Positions 5,799 to 12,128 of a stretch of DNA of 12,554 nt are shown here, piece after piece. The DNA is from RFQD01 sp049314515 (GTDB lineage: Bacteria; Actinomycetota; Actinomycetes; Actinomycetales; Microbacteriaceae), in contig JBMOEY010000041.1 of the NCBI GenBank assembly GCA_049314515.1, forward strand, positions 1 through 12,554. Reading direction: 5' to 3'. The notes under the pieces are model-generated. The model saw only the letters and a program-made list of their open reading frames with translations, was not told the origin of the DNA and ran no database searches. The stretch's first letter is position 1. Every line of letters starts with the position of its first letter. The translations under genes and the position numbers were made by a program.

Positions 5799-6887
5799 TC
5801 GCTTCGGTCGTCGCACCACCACGTCGGCGAGCTGTGCCAACGCGAGGGACGCCGGGTCGTCGGGATGCGCGAGCACGGCGGGAACGCCTGCATCGGCATC
5901 CATTCGAAGCGAAATGCTCAGTGGAACCGTCGCGATAACCGTCGTTCCGAGCTTTGCCGCGGTGCGTTCACCGCCGCCCGAACCGAAAAGAGACAGCGGA
6001 GTTCCGTCTTCGAGCGTGCTGTCGGCCATATTCTCGACCACGCCGATCATGTGGTGATTGAGCTGGCGCGCGAGAGAGCCCGCTCGAATCGCAACATCAC
6101 TTGCCGAGGTTTGCGGTGTTGTGACCAAAAGAATCTCCGCATTGGGCAACAGTTGGCCTACGGTGATTGACACGTCACCCGTGCCGGGTGGAAGGTCGAG
6201 CAAGAGAAAGTCGAGTGCCCCGAACCACGCATCCGTCAAAAATTGACTAATGGTGCGCTGCAACATCGGGCCACGCCACGCCACGGCCACATCGTGATCA
6301 TCGACGAACATGCCAATCGAGAGCACCTTCACATCGTGTGACACGGGCGGCACAATCATGTCATCGATGCGAACGGGGCGCACTGAAACCCCACCGGGAG
6401 CAAGCCCGAGCAGCGCCGGAACACTGAAACCGTACACGTCGGCGTCAATCACACCGACGGCAAACCCACGTCGAGCCAATTCGGCAGCCAGATTGACCGT
6501 GATGGATGATTTGCCGACGCCACCCTTACCGCTCGCCACTGCGATGACGCGGGTCAGCGTTCCTGGCCCAAAGGGATTGGTGCGAGTCGAACCGGGACGC
6601 AACGATTCGCGCAGGGTCAGACGTTCCTCATCCGTCATCACCCGCAGCCGCACGTCGACCCCGGTGACGCCAGCCACGGCGCTCGACGCCTCGCGTACAT
6701 CGCGTTCGATTGTGTGAGCCGCCGGACAGCCGGTCACTGTCAGTTTTACCTCGAGAGTGACGCCACCGCGCTCGTCGCTCACGACCTCACCAATCATGCC
6801 GAGGTCACCGAGTGATTTGCGAAGTTCCGGATCGATGACCGTACCCGCGGCAGCGCGCACGCGGTCGCTCAAACTCGTGTTCGTCAC
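5763..6887 (-). CDS. mrp: Mrp/NBP35-family P-loop ATPase (iron-sulfur carrier type)
   Basis: With start GTG 6887 the protein has 374 residues: an N-terminal MIP18/DUF59 domain (about 5-85, with TGCP containing C54) followed by a ParA/MinD-type ATPase. The deviant Walker A SGKGGVGKSS is at 119-128, with DLPPGTGD at 231-238 and VENM at 284-287. Family members bind and transfer Fe-S clusters or act in P-loop assembly roles. Here the C-terminal CxxC that bridges the cluster is absent: ENMADSTLEDGTPLSLFG replaces the usual CPHC segment, and C54 is the only cysteine. I believe this is shared by other actinobacterial Mrp proteins. GTG 6914 in the same frame is an alternative start that would overlap DUF1003 by 23 nt; 6887 leaves a 4-nt gap and fits family N-termini better. 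It is the last gene of the minus-strand run. Confidence 0.93.
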   Translation of the reverse strand: MTNTSLSDRVRAAAGTVIDPELRKSLGDLGMIGEVVSDERGGVTLEVKLTVTGCPAAHTIERDVREASSAVAGVTGVDVRLRVMTDEERLTLRESLRPGSTRTNPFGPGTLTRVIAVASGKGGVGKSSITVNLAAELARRGFAVGVIDADVYGFSVPALLGLAPGGVSVRPVRIDDMIVPPVSHDVKVLSIGMFVDDHDVAVAWRGPMLQRTISQFLTDAWFGALDFLLLDLPPGTGDVSITVGQLLPNAEILLVTTPQTSASDVAIRAGSLARQLNHHMIGVVENMADSTLEDGTPLSLFGSGGGERTAAKLGTTVIATVPLSISLRMDADAGVPAVLAHPDDPASLALAQLADVVVRRPKRLGGLSVERSGA

Positions 6888-6891
6888 GCGC

Positions 6892-7461
6892 TCAGTTTGA
6901 TCGGGGAGTGGCACGTGGCGAAGCTCTCGGCGAGGTGCGTTGCGTCACTCGAGTGGACGACCGAGTCGCAGGGTTTTTCTCCGAGTCGAGTTCATCCAGA
7001 AGAGCCCGGAGCTCTTGGCGAATGAACTCTTTGCTGGCCATGTCATTCATGGCCAGTCGCAATGCGACGATTTCGCGTGCCAGATATTCCGTATCGGCGA
7101 GATTGCGCTCAGCCCGAATACGATCCTGTTCGAACTGCACCCGATCGCGGTCATCCTGACGATTTTGGGCGAGCAGAATCATTGGGGCCGCGTAGGACGC
7201 CTGCAACGAGAGAATCAACGTCAGCGCAGTGAAACCGATAACGGCGGAGTCGAAACGCCATGCCTCGGGCGCGAACGTGTTGAACAGCATCCACACGGCG
7301 GCAAAAATGGTGAGCCCGAGGAGAAACCAGGGAGTGCCCATGGCGCGTGCGATGGACTCGGTGAGACGACCGAACGTGTCACGACGACCTGGCGCACGCG
7401 AGAGGGGACTGAGGCCTTTCGGAGTGTCCCAGCGTTCGTCGTAACGGTTAGCGCGCGCCAC
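6892..7461 (-). CDS. DUF1003 membrane protein
   Basis: This 189-residue protein has the DUF1003 core: two adjacent membrane helices (about 45-63 and 73-92) followed by the family signature LAQNRQDDRDR (97-107) and a charged coiled-coil stretch (about 105-160). The C-terminus (about 163-189) is a basic, low-complexity tail with repeated Ser/Thr-Pro-Arg units (TSPRASPRATPR). Function is unknown. The gene overlaps the upstream MgtE/CBS gene by 14 nt, and GAAGG within that gene's 3' end gives a ribosome binding site about 7 nt before GTG 7461, so the two are almost surely co-translated. The same pair, DUF1003 and MgtE/CBS near mrp, occurs in mycobacteria (Rv1231c-Rv1232c, from memory). A functional link to the CBS protein is suggested by this order only. 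Confidence 0.9.
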   Translation of the reverse strand: MARANRYDERWDTPKGLSPLSRAPGRRDTFGRLTESIARAMGTPWFLLGLTIFAAVWMLFNTFAPEAWRFDSAVIGFTALTLILSLQASYAAPMILLAQNRQDDRDRVQFEQDRIRAERNLADTEYLAREIVALRLAMNDMASKEFIRQELRALLDELDSEKNPATRSSTRVTQRTSPRASPRATPRSN

Positions 7462-8767
7462 GTGTCACCTTCTTTCGAGGTGTGACCGTGGTAATGGAAC
7501 CCGTGCGCGGGGATTGACGAGGAGCCGGCGCATCTTCATCGTGACTTCGCCAGTCATCGGGAAGTAAGTAGTCGAGTACGTCGTCAATCGTCACAACACC
7601 AACGAGTCGGTGCGTGTCATCAACGACGGGCACCGAGACGAGGTTGTAGCTCGCGAGGATGCGTGCCACCTCGGCGGCTGAGGTATTTGCCTGCACGGGT
7701 TCGAGTCCCGAATCAAGAAGAGTCCCAAGTCGTTCATGGGGTGGGTAACGCAACATACGTTGAAAGTGAACCAGACCCAGGTAGCGGCCGGACGGCGATT
7801 CATATGGCGGAAGGGTGACGCACACGGCAGCCGCGAGCGCCGGAGCCGTATCGTGGCGGCGAATCATGGCAAGCCCTTCGGCAACCGTTGATTCGGCCGA
7901 CAGGATGATCGGGTCCGACGTCATCAGACCACCCGCCGTATCGGCGCCGAAACTCAGCAGCAGGCGCACGTCCTCGGCGTCTTCCGGTTCCATCAGCTCC
8001 AGCAGGTGTTCACCGCGCTCCTGCGGTAACTCCGCAATCAAGTCTGCGGCGTCATCCGGTTCCATCTGCTCGAGCACGTCGGCGACGCGTTCGTCATCGA
8101 GTTGCTCGATGATTTCCACCTGATCGCTTTCGTCCATCTCCTCGAGAACGTCAGCGAGTCGGTCATCGGGCAATTCTTCGGCAACCTCAATCATTCGCTC
8201 GCTCGGCAGGTCAAGCAACGTGTTGGCGAGGTCGGCCGGCTTGAGCTCAGAGTACGTGGCAATGAGTTGTTCCGCCGACTGTGATTCACCATCGGGCTGA
8301 CGTTCCGTCACGGCATCCCACGACACCAGTGCGGTGACACCCTTCGTGAACGGCGTGCTCGGGTTGCGCGGCCGGCGCACGAAAACGCTCGTCACTTCCC
8401 ATTCGCCCGGTCCCGTCGATTCGATCGAGGCGTCTTCAATGACCGCGTCTCCCGATTTGTCGTTGAAGTGCACGCGACGACCGAGGAGTTCCGCGATGAT
8501 TCGCACCTCTCCACCGCGTTGTTCAAACTTGCGGGTATTGATGTCACCTGAGGTGATGACCTGGCCATTTCCAATCGACGCCACGCGTCCGATGGAGAGA
8601 AAGATTCGTCGTTTACCCACGGCCTCCACGATGAGTCCCACGACGCGCGGGGGATTCTCGTGACGATAGACGACCAGAATGTCGCGCACTTTCCCCACGC
8701 GGTCGCCTGCAGGGTCGAAGACCAGACACCCGGCGAGCCGGGCGGCGAAAACTCGAGTTGCGCTCAC
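7448..8767 (-). CDS. PRC-barrel / MgtE N-terminal domain / CBS-pair protein (no channel domain)
   Basis: This 439-residue soluble protein has, in order, a PRC-barrel-like N-terminal region (about 5-95, perhaps a second one to 150), an MgtE N-terminal superhelix (about 165-265) made of repeated acidic helices such as LPDDRLADVLEEMD and LDDERVADVLEQME, then the link DTAGGLMTSDP (276-286) and two CBS motifs (about 280-340 and 345-402). The sensor half of MgtE magnesium channels has this MgtE_N-CBS arrangement, but the five-helix channel is missing, so it cannot itself transport Mg2+. It may sense Mg2+ or nucleotides and act on a partner, perhaps the overlapping DUF1003 membrane protein. It resembles mycobacterial Rv1232c in length and order. 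GTG 8767 is preceded by AAGGTGG at 4 nt, which also contains a TANNNT hexamer. Confidence 0.88.
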   Translation of the reverse strand: MSATRVFAARLAGCLVFDPAGDRVGKVRDILVVYRHENPPRVVGLIVEAVGKRRIFLSIGRVASIGNGQVITSGDINTRKFEQRGGEVRIIAELLGRRVHFNDKSGDAVIEDASIESTGPGEWEVTSVFVRRPRNPSTPFTKGVTALVSWDAVTERQPDGESQSAEQLIATYSELKPADLANTLLDLPSERMIEVAEELPDDRLADVLEEMDESDQVEIIEQLDDERVADVLEQMEPDDAADLIAELPQERGEHLLELMEPEDAEDVRLLLSFGADTAGGLMTSDPIILSAESTVAEGLAMIRRHDTAPALAAAVCVTLPPYESPSGRYLGLVHFQRMLRYPPHERLGTLLDSGLEPVQANTSAAEVARILASYNLVSVPVVDDTHRLVGVVTIDDVLDYLLPDDWRSHDEDAPAPRQSPRTGSITTVTPRKKVTRGAR

Positions 8768-8779
8768 GCTTCCACCTTA
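8768..8779 (-). promoter_or_regulatory. Start region of the MgtE/CBS gene: Shine-Dalgarno or leaderless -10
   Basis: On the minus strand the sequence before GTG 8767 reads TAAGGTGGAAGC. AAGGTGG (8778-8772) is a plausible Shine-Dalgarno sequence at a tight 4-nt spacing. TAAGGT (8779-8774) ends exactly 6 nt before the start codon, the geometry seen at dapE, tatB and the PHP gene. Both readings are possible. An internal promoter here would separate the lower three genes from pepP. Confidence 0.4.
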
Positions 8780-8792
8780 TTCGCGTCGGTGG

Positions 8793-10136
8793 CTATCCGA
8801 GCCACGTTTCGATCTCGTCGGCGGTGCGCGGAATGCCCACGGAGAGGTTCTCCGCACCCGTTTCGGTGACCAAGATGTTGTCCTCAATGCGAATCCCGAT
8901 GCCACGAAATTCTTCGGGCACAGTCAGATCATCGGGATGAAAGTACAGTCCGGGTTCGATTGTGAAAACCATGCCGGCAGAAACCGTGCCGTCCATATAC
9001 ATTTCCCGGCGCGCTTGTGCACAGTCGTGAACGTCGAGCCCGAGGTGATGGCTCGTGCCGTGCACCATGTATCGGCGATGGTGTTGGTTCTCCGGCCGGA
9101 GTGACTCGCTCGCGCTCACCGCGAGGAGTCCCCATGCGGAGATGAGCTCGGCGATGACGCGCATGGCTTCGGCGTGAACATCCCGAAAAGTAATTCCCGG
9201 CTTGACGATGGCGAACGCGGCGTCGGCAGCCGCACGCACCCCCTCGTAAACCATTCGCTGTATCGGCGAAAACTTCCCGTTGACGGGCAATGTGCGCGTG
9301 ATGTCGGCCGTGTAGTAGCTGTCGAGTTCCACTCCAGCGTCAATCAGAATGAGGTCGCCCGCATTCACCGTGCCGTCGTTTCGAGTCCAATGCAGGATGC
9401 ACGCATGTGCACCGCTCGCGGCAATGGTGTCATAGCCGACACCATTGCCTTCGAGCCGAGCGCGTGAGGCGAACGCACCTTCGACGAGCCGCTCGCCCCG
9501 CTCGTTACCGGCGATGGCTCCGAGTACTCGAGCGATGTCCGCGAATCCGCGTGCCGTCGATGCCACGGCCGCTCGCAGCTCGCTGACCTCCCAGGAATCT
9601 TTCACGAGACGCATTTCGGACAGTTCTTGAGCGACGCGTTGGGCGAGTGAGTCGTCCATTTTTCCGGGACTCAACTCACGCAGGTCACGCGTTGCGATAC
9701 CGAGTTCTGCCGAGACGGCCGTGAGCGAGGGCCGACGGCCAATCCAGAATTCTCCAATTTGGGGGTTGGCATAGAACTCATCCGAATCGCGCCCCGCGGG
9801 AGCGCGAAAGTACAAACAGACGTCATGTCCGTGAGTGGTCGGCTCGAAGACAAGAACCGAATCGGGTTCGCTATCGGAGCCCCATCCTGTCAAATAGGCA
9901 AAATCGGAATGTGCACGAAACGGAAAATCCGTGTCGTTCGAACGCACAACCAGCGGTCCTGCCTCGAGAATCAGTCGGTCGCCTGGGAAAAGTTGAGACA
10001 GCCGCTCACGGCGAACGGCGGCGCACTGCGCGACGTCTCGCACCGAGGGCGTTCGGTCATCGTGCGTCGCCCAGCCGGAGCCAATGAATTCACGAAATTG
10101 AGACGACTCGGGTGTGGTCTTGCGATTTTCTTGCAT
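8793..10136 (-). CDS. Aminopeptidase P family metallopeptidase (M24B, Xaa-Pro aminopeptidase)
   Basis: The 447-residue protein has an N-terminal creatinase-like domain (about 30-175) with FRAHSDFAYLTGW (73-85) and a C-terminal pita-bread catalytic domain (about 185-430). All five dinuclear metal ligands are present: D266 (LIDAG), D278 (TADITR), H363 (HGTSHHLG), E394 (TIEPG) and E418 (RIEDN). The supporting histidines H249, H359 and H370 also align with those of E. coli PepP. It removes N-terminal residues preceding proline in the cytosol. It could be named pepP, but the exact subfamily is not settled by eye. The ATG at 10136 lacks a good Shine-Dalgarno. The gene is followed 25 nt later by the MgtE/CBS gene on the same strand, and upstream a 59-nt gap separates it from the EEP gene. 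Confidence 0.93.
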   Translation of the reverse strand: MQENRKTTPESSQFREFIGSGWATHDDRTPSVRDVAQCAAVRRERLSQLFPGDRLILEAGPLVVRSNDTDFPFRAHSDFAYLTGWGSDSEPDSVLVFEPTTHGHDVCLYFRAPAGRDSDEFYANPQIGEFWIGRRPSLTAVSAELGIATRDLRELSPGKMDDSLAQRVAQELSEMRLVKDSWEVSELRAAVASTARGFADIARVLGAIAGNERGERLVEGAFASRARLEGNGVGYDTIAASGAHACILHWTRNDGTVNAGDLILIDAGVELDSYYTADITRTLPVNGKFSPIQRMVYEGVRAAADAAFAIVKPGITFRDVHAEAMRVIAELISAWGLLAVSASESLRPENQHHRRYMVHGTSHHLGLDVHDCAQARREMYMDGTVSAGMVFTIEPGLYFHPDDLTVPEEFRGIGIRIEDNILVTETGAENLSVGIPRTADEIETWLG

Positions 10137-10160
10137 GTGGAGGCCCTGTCAGTGAGTCAG

Positions 10161-10180
10161 CACAACTGTACGCCGTTGTG
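10161..10180. promoter_or_regulatory. Perfect inverted repeat overlapping a candidate pepP promoter
   Basis: CACAAC-N8-GTTGTG is a perfect 6-bp inverted repeat centred in the 59-bp gap between the EEP gene and pepP. On the minus strand TACAGT (10170-10165) inside it could be a -10, giving a leader of about 20 nt for pepP. The dyad could be an operator, or an RNA hairpin in a read-through transcript. It has no T-tract, so it is not a standard terminator. Confidence 0.4.
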
Positions 10181-10195
10181 TGGCTTCTTCCGAAG

Positions 10196-11200
10196 CTATT
10201 TGGCGGGCGTCAATCGGGCAACGACGGGTCGGTGGTCTCCGCGCGATCCGGCCGGGTTCTCGTAGACGTGGAAACCTGTAGCAACATACGCGCCGTTGTA
10301 CATGACGTGATCTATGGGTGCTCCCACAAAGGTGGGCATCCATGCCGGCCACGTGCCGACCGATGCCCCGTTCATCACCTGTGCGGCATCGGCACATTCG
10401 CCGAGTGCACCGGGTCCGGTTTGTGAGAAGTTGTCGATGCTGCCATTCAGGTCGCCAGCGAGAATCACGTTGTTTGTCGAACACAGATCAACAAGCCAGC
10501 GCAGGTCCGTGCGCCAATTTTCCATTGCTCCCGGGCCGGGTGCGGACACATGAGCCGCGACAATGGTCGGGTTGTTCGGGTCAAGCGGCACGGCCACGAG
10601 GGTGGGTGCCGTCAACGTGTTTCCCATGTCTTGTGCGAGCGCGTATTCGCCCAAGTTGGCATCGATAAGCAGTGCTGTCGAGTGCGCTTCGTAGGTCGTG
10701 TCGAAGGAATTCGTCAAGATCGTCATGTCTTTGCCGGAGGCCGCCAAGATTGCCTTGACCGAGGTGGCCATTTGCTGACTTGTCTCGGGCAACGAAATGA
10801 TGTCGGCATCTGATGAGATCGCAAGATCGGCGATTGCCAGTGGCGCCGGGGATCCACCCATCGTGTTCCACGTCAGCACGGTAACGTCCTGCCTGGCGGA
10901 GGGTCCAAGTTCGGCATTGTCGAATCCGTGCGTCGTCATGATGTACACGTTTGCGCCGGTAAAAACTAAGAGCAACACCGACACGGTGATTGTCGTGCGC
11001 CGCAACCATCGACCGACTCGGCCGACCACGAGTAGAACGAACACGAGAATGATGGCGGCCATGCATGCCATTCCACGCATACCGACTGCAACGGCGAATG
11101 GCCACACCCGTTGGTAGCCAACGAGTTGGGGAAGGAGCGCGACGGTCAGCAGAGCGCTGGTCACGAGCCCCGAGAGAGCGGCAAGGATTCGAGAGAACAT
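10196..11200 (-). CDS. Membrane-anchored endonuclease/exonuclease/phosphatase (EEP) domain protein
   Basis: The 334-residue protein has three N-terminal membrane helices (about 7-25, 38-60, 70-88), then an EEP-fold domain (about 104-330). Catalytic motifs are all present in order: TWNT with N112, LPET with E139, AAHVS with H217, AGDLNG with D250 and N252, PIDHVM with D297 and H298, and GDHRPV with D322 and H323. The positively charged GRVGRWLRR loop (60-68) between helices 2 and 3 predicts an inside loop and an outward-facing catalytic domain. It is thus likely a metal-dependent phosphodiesterase or phosphatase acting outside the membrane. The substrate (nucleic acid, phospholipid or other) cannot be told. 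ATG 11200 lies 19 bp from the divergent PHP gene; no Shine-Dalgarno is evident. It may be co-transcribed with pepP. Confidence 0.9.
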   Translation of the reverse strand: MFSRILAALSGLVTSALLTVALLPQLVGYQRVWPFAVAVGMRGMACMAAIILVFVLLVVGRVGRWLRRTTITVSVLLLVFTGANVYIMTTHGFDNAELGPSARQDVTVLTWNTMGGSPAPLAIADLAISSDADIISLPETSQQMATSVKAILAASGKDMTILTNSFDTTYEAHSTALLIDANLGEYALAQDMGNTLTAPTLVAVPLDPNNPTIVAAHVSAPGPGAMENWRTDLRWLVDLCSTNNVILAGDLNGSIDNFSQTGPGALGECADAAQVMNGASVGTWPAWMPTFVGAPIDHVMYNGAYVATGFHVYENPAGSRGDHRPVVARLTPAK

Positions 11201-11219
11201 CGAAGACTAGCATGACACT
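11201..11219. promoter_or_regulatory. 19-bp divergent start region between EEP and PHP genes
   Basis: On the plus strand TAGCAT (11208-11213) ends 6 nt before the PHP ATG, predicting a leaderless mRNA. On the minus strand the possible hexamers are TAGTGT (11220-11215) and TAGTCT (11209-11204, with an extended TGC before it). The first would allow a leader of about 7 nt; the second lies only 3 nt from the ATG. The opposing promoters must overlap physically. Confidence 0.5.
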
Positions 11220-12128
11220 ATGAGCGGCTTTTCACGGGCACAGGCTCCCATCGACCTGCATTTACACAGCACGATTTCAGATGGAAGTGAGGAGCCGGCT
11301 CACGTTGTTGAGTCCGCCTTCGCGGCGGGGGTGCGAACAATGTCCCTCACGGACCACGACTCGACCCTCGGCTGGGAGGAGGCAACCGCAGCCTGTCAGC
11401 GACGCGGGATGACGTTTATACCCGGTGCCGAGTTGTCAGTGTCGGTTCCGAACGCCGGCGGGATGCATCTCTTGGCGTATCTTTTCGATCCGTTGGACGC
11501 GGACTTGAACGCCGCGATGAAACGTGTCAAGGGTGGAAAGAAAGCGCGCGTGGCCGAGATGGTGGAACGGCTCCGCGCAAAATACGACATCACGCTGGAC
11601 GATGTGCTCGAAGTCGCAGGTGACGCTCCTCCGCAGCGACCTCACATCGCCGCCGTGTTGATCTCACGCGGCTATGCCGCAGACACGGACGAAGTTTTCG
11701 CTACGATTCTCTATCCCGGGAGCGATTTTTATATTCCCACCTCGCTCAAGCCCGACATCTTGACGGCAATCGAATTGGTGCGCGCCGCCGGTGGGGTGCC
11801 GATTCTTGCTCACCCCACTGCGCGCACGGGGCACACGATGCCTAGGCAGAACCTGATCCGTCTACTTGATGCGGGTCTCGGCGGTCTAGAGCTTGACCAC
11901 CAAGAGAACCGTCGCAATAACCCAGAGTCGCTCGCGACACTGTGGGAGTATCAGCGCGAACTCGATTTCATCGTCACCGGCTCTAGTGATTTTCATGGGA
12001 CACGCAAAGTCAACCAGCCAGGTGACGACACGACGTCTCCCGAGATGCTCGAGCGCTTGATTGCGAGCGCGAGGGCCCGGAGCGGGTCATCCGGGTCTCA
12101 ACCGGTGTATCCGCCGTCGGACGACTAG
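11220..12128 (+). CDS. PHP-domain metal-dependent phosphoesterase (RNase AM / TrpH-like)
   Basis: The 302-residue protein has the PHP metal motifs in order: DLHLHST with H14 and H16, D21, TDHD with D45, H46 and D47, GAELS with E71, RPHIA with H142, LAHP with H198, and GSSDFHG with D257 and H259. The order and length fit the YciV/TrpH group (RNase AM), which removes 5' nucleotides from short RNAs and hydrolyses 3',5'-nucleotide bisphosphates in E. coli; the activity is transferred here by family only. The C-terminal 35 residues are polar and look disordered. The ATG at 11220 is chosen because the nearby ATG 11212 runs straight into a stop and TAGCAT ends 6 nt upstream. Its stop codon overlaps that of the convergent helicase gene within CTAG. 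The neighbouring RNA helicase is compatible with a role in RNA metabolism. Confidence 0.92.
   Translation: MSGFSRAQAPIDLHLHSTISDGSEEPAHVVESAFAAGVRTMSLTDHDSTLGWEEATAACQRRGMTFIPGAELSVSVPNAGGMHLLAYLFDPLDADLNAAMKRVKGGKKARVAEMVERLRAKYDITLDDVLEVAGDAPPQRPHIAAVLISRGYAADTDEVFATILYPGSDFYIPTSLKPDILTAIELVRAAGGVPILAHPTARTGHTMPRQNLIRLLDAGLGGLELDHQENRRNNPESLATLWEYQRELDFIVTGSSDFHGTRKVNQPGDDTTSPEMLERLIASARARSGSSGSQPVYPPSDD

Noticed and set aside
8000..8210. Repetitive GAG/CTC-rich DNA looking like a direct repeat array
   Set aside because: The repetition comes from the helical acidic repeats of the MgtE N-terminal domain and is protein-level, with no CRISPR-like constant repeat or spacer pattern.
10581..11213. 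Minus-strand open frame (210 codons) overlapping the EEP gene
   Set aside because: Arg/His-rich frame-shifted reading of the EEP coding region; the EEP frame carries all catalytic motifs.
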